Of a stretch of DNA of 10,772 nucleotides, positions 1-6,067 are shown piece by piece. Source of the DNA: a bacterium (GTDB lineage Bacteria > SM23-31 > JAUVVT01). How positions within the stretch are numbered: the first letter of the stretch is position 1; every line of letters starts with the position of its first letter. The stretch spans positions 1 through 10,772 of the forward strand of contig JAUVVT010000020.1 in NCBI GenBank assembly GCA_030604505.1, written 5' to 3'. The position numbers and the translations under genes are program-made. The notes beneath the pieces were generated by a model. That model saw only the letters and a list, made by a program, of their open reading frames with translations, had not been told where the DNA came from and ran no database searches.

Positions 1-920
1 AGATACTTGCAGGTGTTATTACGAAAGAAGGTGAAATTCTGGATAAGAAGATGGTTTTGACGCACAGGGAAAGGCATTGGGAAGAAATTGGCAATAATAT
101 TGTTGAGTGCATAAAAGATGTTGTTGAATCTGCTGGTCTCAGTATTTCTGATATGAAAGGTATTGGAGTTGGGATTCCCGGACCCCTGGACCGAAAAAGA
201 GAAATTATCTTAATGACACCTAATCTTGGGTGGAAAAATATTCCTTTCAAAGATTTTCTTTATTCTAAGACGAAAATTCCAATTAGACTTGAAAATGATG
301 TAAATTTATTAACGCTTGGAGTGAGCCACTTTGGTGAAGGGAAGGGAGTTTCCTCCCTGATTGGGGTCTTTATCGGCACAGGAATCGGAGCCGGTATAAT
401 CATAAACGGTGAATTGTTTATCGGATATAATGGAACAGCGGGTGAGTTTGGACATATGCTAATTGACATAGGTGGGTATGAATGTGGATGCGGAAATAGA
501 GGATGCTGGGAAACACGTGCTTCAAGAATCGCAATAAATAGAAAAATTGACGATTATATTAAAAAAGAAGGAGCAGATTCAGAGGTAGCGAGGCTTTTTG
601 GCAGAATGGAAAATAAGGGTAAAGCTGTGATTGAAGGTTATAAAATGGGACTTGATATCGTTGAAGAAGCAGTCGACGAAGCAAGCCGTTTTTTGGGGAT
701 AGGTTTGGGAAGCATAATGAGTATGTTCAATCCTGAAATGATAGCATTGGGAGGTGGTATTATTGATGACCTGAGTGAATTTATGATTCCGGTTATCAAA
801 AAAACCGCACTCGAAAATGCAATATATGGCTCTACTGAAGGTGTAAAAATTATACATACAAAATTAGGAAACGATGCCGGAATACTCGGAGCAGCTGCTC
901 TAGCTATGAAAGATGATTAG
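1..920 (+). CDS. ROK-family sugar kinase (glucokinase-like), 5' end cut by the window
   Basis: Cytoplasmic ATP-dependent hexose kinase of the ROK family. The reading frame is open from base 3, and the first codons (ILAGVITKEGEIL) match the strand that follows the N-terminal phosphate-binding DxGGTK motif. The ATG at base 51 is therefore internal, and probably only about ten residues are missing upstream. Visible motifs: END (catalytic Asp codon at 297-299), the glycine-rich run TGIGAG, the sugar-binding ExGH motif in AGEFGHM (His codon 453-455), the ROK zinc motif CGCGNRGC (Cys codons at 483, 489 and 504), and NPEMIALGGG near the C-terminus. About 305 codons are present, the usual size for a single-domain ROK kinase. 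No helix-turn-helix precedes the kinase, so it is not seen to be a NagC/XylR-type repressor, although the first residues are not visible. Substrate choice (glucose, N-acetylglucosamine or N-acetylmannosamine) cannot be read from the motifs alone. It ends at TAG with a 115-base gap before the next gene. Confidence 0.93.
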   Translation, partial: ILAGVITKEGEILDKKMVLTHRERHWEEIGNNIVECIKDVVESAGLSISDMKGIGVGIPGPLDRKREIILMTPNLGWKNIPFKDFLYSKTKIPIRLENDVNLLTLGVSHFGEGKGVSSLIGVFIGTGIGAGIIINGELFIGYNGTAGEFGHMLIDIGGYECGCGNRGCWETRASRIAINRKIDDYIKKEGADSEVARLFGRMENKGKAVIEGYKMGLDIVEEAVDEASRFLGIGLGSIMSMFNPEMIALGGGIIDDLSEFMIPVIKKTALENAIYGSTEGVKIIHTKLGNDAGILGAAALAMKDD

Positions 921-982
921 GCAAAAAGTATTGCCGTGAAAGTAAATCTGATGTTTATTTGCGGGGTTGGGGCGACTCTGCT

Positions 983-1029
983 TACTAATTAGTAGTCTGG
1001 CTTGGTTTTGAACCAGACAGATAAAGCCA
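983..1029 (+). other. Palindrome and overlapping stem-loops before the amidase gene
   Basis: The gap 921-1035 is GC-richer than its surroundings in its middle part (GGGGTTGGGG at 963-972). It holds a 12-bp perfect palindrome, TACTAATTAGTA (983-994). Directly after it GTCTGG (995-1000) can pair with CCAGAC (1013-1018). Alternatively TGGCT (998-1002) can pair with AGCCA (1025-1029), enclosing an inner hairpin TGGTT (1003-1007)/AACCA (1011-1015). The two foldings share bases and exclude each other. No U-run follows, so this is not a standard intrinsic terminator. It ends 6 bases before the amidase ATG, so a role in the amidase mRNA leader is possible. It matches no riboswitch family I recognise. 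Confidence 0.4.
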
Positions 1030-1035
1030 AATTTT

Positions 1036-2571
1036 ATGAACTATATAATTAAAAATAAAATACCGTATCTGATTATTGCAATAAGTGTCCTTTCATTTAA
1101 TTCTATTTTTGCCAAGATAACGATAATTAATGTTAAGTATAAAAATAGTAATAAACAAACGACTCTGAGAGTTTCTCAGGTTGGTGATGTTTGTTTTGTT
1201 TCTGCAAATGAGCTTGCGACAAAGTTGAACTGGAATATTGTAAGAAATAAAGAATTAAGGAAAGTTGTTCTTTATCCGGAAGGTAAGCAGGTAAAACTCT
1301 CTGGTGAAAATCCTTATATAATGATTGAAGAAGATGTATACCAACTTCCGGTAGAAGTAAAATACATCGGCGGCGAGATATTTATTCCATTGAATTATTT
1401 CATTGAAAATCTAAATGAACGGCTTTATGGAGAATATATTTATGACAATAACAAAAGATTATTAGAGATTAATTCAGATAATTACAATCTCAGTGGAATT
1501 TCAATAGAAGAGAAAAAAAATGGAACATTAATAAGGATAAATGCTTCAAAGAAATTTAATAATCTTGCAAACTGGGTTCTTGATTCCGGATGGTTTTATA
1601 TACAAATTATAGATGGGAGAGTTGATACTTTAAATAAAGCAAATTATCCGAAGTTAGCAAAAGATGGTAATATCAGTAAGATTAATATTACGCAGATGGA
1701 AGACCTTGCTCAGATTGCGTTCAGATTAAGGAAAAAAATTGATAATCATATTATTACTCAAGACAAGGATAACGATGAAATACAGATAAGTCTGACGAGG
1801 AAGATCTCTAAAGAAGAAAAATCAAAGATTAGTATCACCAATATACTAAAAGAGCAAAAGAAAAACTGGGAGATAAATACTATAGTTTTAGATGCGGGGC
1901 ATGGAGGCAAAGATCCTGGAACCATTGGAGTTTCAAGGACTGCAGAAAAAACCGTTAATCTTGATATTGTTAAGAGATTAGGTGCTCTTATAGAGAAAAA
2001 TCTAAAAATTAATGTTAAATACACACGTAAAACGGATAAATTTATTCCACTTGAAGAGCGGACCAAATTTGCTAATAAAGTGGATGGTAAGCTATTCATA
2101 AGTATACATGCAAATTCAACCGGCAGAAGAAGAACCAATGCAAAGGGAATTGAGGTTTACTTTTTAAGCCCGACAAGAGACAAATCCTCTATTGAAGTTG
2201 CAAAGAGAGAAAATAAGGTTGTTGAAAAGTATGAAGATGCTACAAGATATGAAAAGTTAAAAGGCAATATGCTTTTTGCTATGATGCAGAGCGGTTTTAT
2301 TAAGGAAAGCGAGGAATTAGCTTCCGTGCTTTTAGATAATTCGGTCAGAAAAACCAGAACAGTAAAAAGAGGAGTTAAACAGGGAATTTTTTACGTACTT
2401 ATAGGGGCATCAATGCCGAGTGTTTTGGTTGAGGTTGGCTATCTTAATAATAGAATCGAAGGAAGCAATTTAAGAAAGAAATCATATCGTCAAAAGATTG
2501 CAGAGGGTTTGTATGAAGGAATTAAAGAATTTGTTAAAAACAGCAGAAGAGAGGTGGCTAAGGTAAACTGA
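1036..2571 (+). CDS. Secreted N-acetylmuramoyl-L-alanine amidase (Amidase_3) with N-terminal AMIN-like region
   Basis: Zinc-dependent periplasmic hydrolase that cuts the bond between N-acetylmuramic acid and L-alanine in peptidoglycan, used in cell separation and wall recycling. Residues 1-26 form a signal peptide (Lys-containing n-region, hydrophobic core, SIFA then K). Residues 30-140 look like a copper-amine-oxidase-N/stalk-type domain and 150-255 like an AMIN wall-targeting domain; both calls rest on overall pattern. The Amidase_3 domain covers about 280-505, with zinc ligands His289 (DAGHGG), Glu304 and His358 (SIHAN) and catalytic Glu466 (VEVGYLN). A helical insertion at about 393-425 sits where regulated amidases of the AmiA/B/C type carry an autoinhibitory helix, so activation by a LytM-type partner is likely; none is encoded in the window. 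The ATG at 1036 is chosen because it gives the complete signal peptide; no clear Shine-Dalgarno precedes it. Its stop overlaps the murI start. Confidence 0.93.
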   Translation: MNYIIKNKIPYLIIAISVLSFNSIFAKITIINVKYKNSNKQTTLRVSQVGDVCFVSANELATKLNWNIVRNKELRKVVLYPEGKQVKLSGENPYIMIEEDVYQLPVEVKYIGGEIFIPLNYFIENLNERLYGEYIYDNNKRLLEINSDNYNLSGISIEEKKNGTLIRINASKKFNNLANWVLDSGWFYIQIIDGRVDTLNKANYPKLAKDGNISKINITQMEDLAQIAFRLRKKIDNHIITQDKDNDEIQISLTRKISKEEKSKISITNILKEQKKNWEINTIVLDAGHGGKDPGTIGVSRTAEKTVNLDIVKRLGALIEKNLKINVKYTRKTDKFIPLEERTKFANKVDGKLFISIHANSTGRRRTNAKGIEVYFLSPTRDKSSIEVAKRENKVVEKYEDATRYEKLKGNMLFAMMQSGFIKESEELASVLLDNSVRKTRTVKRGVKQGIFYVLIGASMPSVLVEVGYLNNRIEGSNLRKKSYRQKIAEGLYEGIKEFVKNSRREVAKVN

Positions 2572-3392
2572 TGAACAGAAAGCCCATAGGTATATTCGAT
2601 TCTGGAATCGGAGGATTAACAGTAGTTAAAGAGATAGAAAAAAGACTGCCATTCGAGGATATAGTTTATTTCGGAGATACTGCAAGAGTGCCATATGGCT
2701 CCAAATCTGATAAGATTGTAAAAACATTTTCACTTCAGAATTCCCTCTTTCTTTTGAAATTCGATGTAAAAATGATTGTAGTTGCCTGCAATACAGCCTC
2801 TGCTGTTGCCTTGGATTATCTTAAAAGATTATTTAAGATTCCGATTACAGGAGTTATTGAACCCGGAGTAATCAGTGCACTTAATAAAACTAAAATCAAA
2901 AAAATCGGAGTAATTGGAACTTACGCTACTATAAACAAAAATGCTTATGGGATACATCTTAAAGAAAAAGACAAAACTTCAAAAGTCTTCTCTGTAGCAT
3001 GCCCGCTTTTTGTTCCGCTGGCTGAAGAAAATTTAGTTGAAGATGAGTTTGTTGACCTCATTGTTAAAAAATATCTTGCCCAATTGAAATATAAAGATAT
3101 AGATACTCTCATACTGGGCTGCACGCATTATCCTATTTTAAAAAAACCTATTAAAAAATATGTGGATAACAAAGTTGAACTTGTAGATTCTGCCGAAGAA
3201 ACGGCAAAAGAAGTAGAGAGGATTTTATCCGAAAATGGAATAAAAAATGACAAAAATACCAAGGGGAGAACAGATTTTTTTGTGAGTGATATACCTCATC
3301 ATTTTAAAGATATGGGGAATAGATTTCTGGGAAGAGAAATTGAAACAGTAATTCCCGTTCATCCTGATGAAAGTGACAGTTATTTTATTTGA
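2571..3392 (+). CDS. murI: Glutamate racemase
   Basis: Cytoplasmic, cofactor-independent enzyme that converts L-glutamate to D-glutamate for the second position of the peptidoglycan stem peptide. At 273 residues it has the normal family length. The family landmarks are in order: FDSGIGG (Asp10), DTARVPYG near residue 40, the first catalytic cysteine in ACNTAS (Cys73), and the second in GCTHYP (Cys184). Start and stop of neighbours overlap by one base (TGATG at 2569-2573), and a purine-rich GAGGTGG lies at 2551-2557 within the amidase gene, so translation is probably coupled to that of the amidase. The pairing joins wall precursor supply with wall turnover. No good terminator hairpin follows; the next 100 bases are very AT-rich. 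Confidence 0.97.
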   Translation: MNRKPIGIFDSGIGGLTVVKEIEKRLPFEDIVYFGDTARVPYGSKSDKIVKTFSLQNSLFLLKFDVKMIVVACNTASAVALDYLKRLFKIPITGVIEPGVISALNKTKIKKIGVIGTYATINKNAYGIHLKEKDKTSKVFSVACPLFVPLAEENLVEDEFVDLIVKKYLAQLKYKDIDTLILGCTHYPILKKPIKKYVDNKVELVDSAEETAKEVERILSENGIKNDKNTKGRTDFFVSDIPHHFKDMGNRFLGREIETVIPVHPDESDSYFI

Positions 3393-3500
3393 CTTATTGA
3401 CAAAAAGTTTTAAATTTAAACGCTTCTTATAAAATGTTTTTTCAATATTTAATTTCATTTAAATAAAGTGTGGTTATTTTCTATAAATAATAAAAAATAG

Positions 3501-3530
3501 TTGACATTTTGTCTAAGATTTTTTTATATT
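3501..3530 (+). promoter_or_regulatory. Sigma-70-like promoter for the Tyr-rich exported protein gene
   Basis: A perfect -35 box TTGACA (3501-3506) is followed after 18 bases by TATATT (3525-3530), one mismatch from the -10 consensus. Transcription would begin about 7 bases later, at or next to the ATG at 3537, so the message would have almost no leader. The -35 box itself contains an in-frame TTG that could be mistaken for a start codon. Confidence 0.65.
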
Positions 3531-3536
3531 AAAACT

Positions 3537-4067
3537 ATGAAGAAGATATCAATATTTATAAGTATTATGCTTTTATTTGCCTGTTTAGATAATTTATTTT
3601 CACAGGTAAATAATGATTTAAGCAAGAAAGAAATGGGTAAACTACCACAGTTGAAGAATTTGCCTGGCAAAAGCAGTATTATTTTACCTAACAAACTTTC
3701 ACTCTTTAATCCGGAACGGTTCAAAATGTCACAGGCATATTCTGTGTTTTATTCAAGCGGAAGATTCGGAGGAGTAAAAGGACTTTATGAAAATACTATT
3801 AATTACAAGGTTTCTGATAAAGTTGAAATGAGGTTTAACTTCGCCTATTTATTTCAGCCGGGATTCATAAATCCAAGAGGCAGACCATCTTCAAACTTTA
3901 ATAACGGAGTTTTTCTCCCGAACTTTGACTTAAAATACCAGCCGAGTCAAAATACATTTATAAGATTCAGCTATAGCACATACTCACCACAACTTATGTA
4001 TTCCCCATATTATTATAATAGTTATTATAATCCCAGATATTACAATGATTGGTTATGGGACTGGTAG
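3537..4067 (+). CDS. Short exported protein with Tyr/Trp-rich C-terminus, function unknown
   Basis: I do not recognise this 176-residue protein. Residues 1-22 form a signal peptide (MKK, then a hydrophobic core), with probable cleavage in the LFSQ segment. A cysteine at residue 16 (LFAC) resembles a lipobox poorly because Phe is at -2. After a polar stretch, from about residue 62 the sequence alternates aromatic and polar residues in several strand-like segments (VFYSSGRFGG, VEMRFNFAYLF, FIRFSYSTYS). This suggests a small outer-membrane or surface beta protein. The last 25 residues are mostly Tyr, Asn, Pro and Trp, ending in WLWDW; an aromatic C-terminus is common in outer-membrane proteins. 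The ATG at 3537 is preferred over the in-frame TTG at 3501 because it starts the signal peptide and the TTG lies in the promoter. The gene has its own promoter and terminator, so it appears to be a single-gene transcription unit. Confidence 0.8.
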   Translation: MKKISIFISIMLLFACLDNLFSQVNNDLSKKEMGKLPQLKNLPGKSSIILPNKLSLFNPERFKMSQAYSVFYSSGRFGGVKGLYENTINYKVSDKVEMRFNFAYLFQPGFINPRGRPSSNFNNGVFLPNFDLKYQPSQNTFIRFSYSTYSPQLMYSPYYYNSYYNPRYYNDWLWDW

Positions 4068-4073
4068 AATATA

Positions 4074-4087
4074 TTGAATGCATTCAA
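4074..4087. repeat. 14-bp perfect palindrome
   Basis: TTGAATGCATTCAA is a perfect inverted repeat without a loop, 6 bases after the stop codon at 4067 and 14 bases before the terminator stem. Such a site fits a dimeric DNA-binding protein better than an RNA hairpin. It also lies just upstream of a possible promoter at 4093-4119. No binding protein can be named. Confidence 0.4.
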
Positions 4088-4092
4088 ATTGC

Positions 4093-4119
4093 TTGTCAAC
4101 TATAACCGAGAAATATACT
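4093..4119 (+). promoter_or_regulatory. Possible promoter overlapping the terminator, for the 4158-9387 gene run
   Basis: TTGTCA (4093-4098) and TATACT (4114-4119) each differ from consensus at one position, but the spacer is only 15 bases, shorter than usual. The -10 box would sit in the terminator loop, with the start at about 4126, inside the 3' arm. Transcripts from here would lack the 5' arm and so could not form the terminator. The terminator leaves too little room for a separate promoter before the ATG at 4158. Confidence 0.3.
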
Positions 4120-4134
4120 CTCGGTTATTTTTTT
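4102..4134 (+). terminator. Intrinsic terminator after the Tyr-rich protein gene
   Basis: A 10-bp perfect stem, ATAACCGAGA (4102-4111) pairing with TCTCGGTTAT (4119-4128), closes a 7-base loop and runs straight into seven T residues (4128-4134). This is a textbook Rho-independent terminator on the + strand. It ends 23 bases before the next gene's ATG. Confidence 0.9.
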
Positions 4135-4157
4135 AAAATTTAAGGAAAAAATCAGGA

Positions 4158-4700
4158 ATGGTAAAAAGGAAAAGGCGAAAAATAAAACCAAAAGATAGAA
4201 TACGGGATTTTAATAAGAAAAAAAGTAATAAAAATCTTCCTTTGAATATTCTTCTACTATTCTCTCTTATTCTGGTTATTTATCTTTTATATCCGATGTT
4301 TAAATCCGATAAGGTTGAAATTCCGGAGGTCACTCAAAACAATGAGGAAAAAGCCGAAAAGAAAGAGGATAAAAAGACTGATGAGAAAATTGTATATAAA
4401 ATTGAGGTTCTGAATGGATGCGGAATAAGCGGTGTAGCGGCAAAGTTTACAAATTTTATCAGGCAGAATGGTTTTGATGTTATAGAAACCAGAAATTACG
4501 TCCCATTGGGAGAAACTGAATATAATTTCGATGTCCGCGAGACCATCGTTATTGACCGTTCCGGAAAATATAATGCCGCTTTAGAAATTGCAAGTATTCT
4601 TGGAACGGATAATGTTATAAAGCAACTTTCAAAAGAAGCTATGGTTGATGTTACAGTTATTATTGGCAAAGATTGTAGAAATTTAGCAGTGTATAAATAG
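4158..4700 (+). CDS. Membrane-anchored LytR C-terminal-domain protein
   Basis: A 180-residue protein with a very basic cytoplasmic N-terminus (residues 1-26, rich in Lys and Arg), one membrane segment (about 29-48), a Lys/Glu linker (about 53-77) and a C-terminal domain from about 78 to 180. The domain reads IEVLNGCGISGVAAKF, then a YNFDVRETIVIDRSG segment and a final VTVIIG strand, which matches the LytR_C domain (often found at the end of LytR-CpsA-Psr proteins). The LCP catalytic domain itself is absent, so the protein is not expected to transfer wall polymers. Its role is unknown; an extracytoplasmic binding or scaffolding job near the envelope is an inference. An AAGGA motif lies 12 bases before the ATG, farther than ideal. 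It heads the gene run that continues with rsfS, 10 bases downstream. Confidence 0.85.
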   Translation: MVKRKRRKIKPKDRIRDFNKKKSNKNLPLNILLLFSLILVIYLLYPMFKSDKVEIPEVTQNNEEKAEKKEDKKTDEKIVYKIEVLNGCGISGVAAKFTNFIRQNGFDVIETRNYVPLGETEYNFDVRETIVIDRSGKYNAALEIASILGTDNVIKQLSKEAMVDVTVIIGKDCRNLAVYK

Positions 4701-4704
4701 AGGA
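4699..4704 (+). promoter_or_regulatory. Ribosome binding site that fixes the TTG start of rsfS
   Basis: AGAGGA overlaps the TAG stop of the preceding gene and lies 6 bases before the TTG at 4711. It supports the TTG as the real start and suggests that translation is linked to the upstream gene. Confidence 0.7.
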
Positions 4705-4710
4705 TAATTT

Positions 4711-5064
4711 TTGATTAAACGTTCAATTACACTTGCGAAAAGAATTGCAAAGCTGTCTCTTTCAAAGAAGGCAGAAGATATATTAATATTAGATGTCAGA
4801 AAACTAACTACTGTTACTGATTTTTTTGTAATCTGCTCCGGTAATTCAGATAAGCAGGTAAAGGCAATTGCTGATGTTATTATGGATGAACTGAAAAAAA
4901 TAAATATTAAACCATGGCATAAAGAAGGATACCAACATCTGCAATGGGTTCTGCTTGATTATGTTGATGTTGTTGTACATATTTTTCAAAAAGAGGTAAG
5001 AGACTTCTACAGCTTGGAAAGACTGTGGGGGGATGCAAAAATTACTAATGTAAACGATAATTAA
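4711..5064 (+). CDS. rsfS: Ribosome silencing factor RsfS
   Basis: Cytoplasmic factor that binds ribosomal protein uL14 on the 50S subunit and blocks joining with 30S, lowering translation under starvation. At 117 residues it has normal length and is conserved throughout: an N-terminal helix, TDFFVICSGNSDKQVKAI near residue 35, the HKEGY segment, and the end WVLLDYVDVVVHIF followed by FYSLERLWGDA. It starts at TTG; the first in-frame ATG is far inside the conserved core, and an AGAGGA site is correctly spaced from the TTG. In many bacteria rsfS sits beside nadD; here a LytR_C protein is upstream and a PfkB-type kinase downstream. Confidence 0.96.
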   Translation: MIKRSITLAKRIAKLSLSKKAEDILILDVRKLTTVTDFFVICSGNSDKQVKAIADVIMDELKKINIKPWHKEGYQHLQWVLLDYVDVVVHIFQKEVRDFYSLERLWGDAKITNVNDN

Positions 5065-5065
5065 G

Positions 5066-5145
5066 TTACGATTTACGAATGATGAACGACATATGATGAA
5101 TTTTTACTTTTGGCAGGTAGTAAATCTAAAATCGTAAATTTACTA
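5066..5145. repeat. Degenerate heptamer repeats in two opposed arms
   Basis: The gap between rsfS and the kinase is built largely of 7-bp units. Left arm, 5066-5100: TTACGAT, TTACGAA, TGATGAA, CGACATA, TGATGAA, placed end to end. Right arm, 5118-5145: TAGTAAA, TCTAAAA, TCGTAAA, TTTACTA, also end to end; the last unit is the inverse of the first. The unit TTTACGA occurs on the + strand at 5072-5078 and on the - strand at 5132-5138, and TTACGATTT (5066-5074) is the exact inverse of AAATCGTAA (5129-5137). Short heptamer tandem repeats are known from intergenic regions of some bacteria, such as cyanobacteria. The period keeps a false upstream extension of the kinase frame open. Confidence 0.6.
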
Positions 5146-5149
5146 AATC

Positions 5150-5153
5150 AGGA
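5150..5153 (+). promoter_or_regulatory. Ribosome binding site for the PfkB-family kinase
   Basis: AGGA lies 7 bases before the ATG at 5161 and directly after the heptamer tract. It supports that ATG over the in-frame TTG at 5110, which lies within the repeat region. Confidence 0.55.
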
Positions 5154-5160
5154 ACAATCT

Positions 5161-6060
5161 ATGAGTTTGTTAGTAGTGGGTTCAATCGCATTTGATACTT
5201 TAGAGACCCCATCCGATAGAGTTGAAGAAATACTTGGGGGTTCGGCATCCTATTTTTCAGCAGTCGCTTCATTTTTTGGTCCGGTGCAGGTTGTGGCTGT
5301 GGTGGGTAAAGATTTTGATAATGGTTTGCTCGATTTTATTAAAGAAAAAGGAGTAGACTTTAGAGGCGTTTACGTTGAAGAAGGAAAAACCTTCAGATGG
5401 GGCGGTAAATATCACGAGGATATTAATCAAAGAGAAACGGTATTTACAGAACTAAATGTGTTTGAAAATTTTAAACCAAAGATTCCTGAGGAATTTAAGA
5501 AAAGTAGCTATACTTTTCTTGCAAATATTGATCCCGACCTTCAGGATGAAGTTTTAAATCAGGTTGAAAATCCGGATTTTATTGTAATGGATACTATGAA
5601 TTATTGGATTAATAACAAAAGAGAATCCATGATAAAAGTATTAAAAAAAGTCAACGGATTAATTCTCAATGATTCTGAAGCCAGAGAATTATCCGAAGAA
5701 TACAACCTTATAAAAGCAGCAAAAATTATAAGCCAAATGGGACCTGGAATGATTATTATTAAAAAAGGTGAACACGGAGCTTTTCTTTATGCTGAAGATA
5801 AATTCTTTTTTATTCCTGCTTATCCTCTTGACGAAATTATTGACCCTACAGGTGCTGGAGATTCATTTGCAGGCGGATTTATGGGGTATATAGCAGAAGT
5901 TGGGTCATTAAACTTTTCGGAATTTCAAAAAGGAATGGTATTTGGCACAATAGTGGCTTCTTTTTGTTGTGAGCGTTTTGGATTGGAAAGATTTAAAAAT
6001 CTCCAAAAGAATGAACTGGATAAAAGAGCAGAAGATTTTTTAAATATGATAAAATTATAA
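5161..6060 (+). CDS. PfkB/ribokinase-family carbohydrate kinase
   Basis: Predicted cytoplasmic ATP-dependent kinase of 299 residues. The family start, a beta strand LLVVGSIAFD, comes straight after the chosen ATG. The N-terminal signature region is ILGGSASYFSAVA (Gly26-Gly27), lacking the Asn that typical ribokinases have in GGxxxN. The C-terminal signature DPTGAGDSFAGGF starts at Asp228 and holds the catalytic base Asp234 and the anion hole GAGD. The middle part (WGGKYHEDINQRETVFTELN) forms the lid and substrate region. Substrate cannot be assigned; sugars, nucleosides and related alcohols all occur in this family, and the missing Asn argues against naming it ribokinase. An in-frame TTG at 5110 would add 17 residues encoded by the repeat tract, which have no family counterpart. 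The stop is 7 bases from the mltG ATG, so the two are probably co-transcribed. Confidence 0.9.
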   Translation: MSLLVVGSIAFDTLETPSDRVEEILGGSASYFSAVASFFGPVQVVAVVGKDFDNGLLDFIKEKGVDFRGVYVEEGKTFRWGGKYHEDINQRETVFTELNVFENFKPKIPEEFKKSSYTFLANIDPDLQDEVLNQVENPDFIVMDTMNYWINNKRESMIKVLKKVNGLILNDSEARELSEEYNLIKAAKIISQMGPGMIIIKKGEHGAFLYAEDKFFFIPAYPLDEIIDPTGAGDSFAGGFMGYIAEVGSLNFSEFQKGMVFGTIVASFCCERFGLERFKNLQKNELDKRAEDFLNMIKL

Positions 6061-6067
6061 AATTTTT

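Noticed and set aside
51..53. ATG as the start of the ROK kinase
   Set aside because: The frame is open to the window edge and the upstream codons match the conserved N-terminal strand, so this ATG is internal and the gene is simply truncated.
963..972. G-quadruplex (GGGGTTGGGG)
   Set aside because: Only two G-tracts of four are present; the next G-runs are just two bases long.
961..1028. tRNA or known riboswitch in the gap before the amidase
   Set aside because: No T-arm GTTCRA motif, cloverleaf or CCA end is present, and the stems match no riboswitch consensus I know.
3397..3433. Second promoter: TTGACA at 3397-3402 with TATAAA at 3428-3433
   Set aside because: The spacer is 25 bases, too long for a sigma-70 promoter, and the region is AT-rich enough to give such boxes by chance.
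3501..3503. TTG as the start of the Tyr-rich protein
   Set aside because: It is part of the TTGACA -35 box, and the added residues would precede a complete signal peptide that begins at 3537.
5066..5145. CRISPR array
   Set aside because: The 7-bp units are end to end without unique spacers and are far too short for CRISPR repeats.
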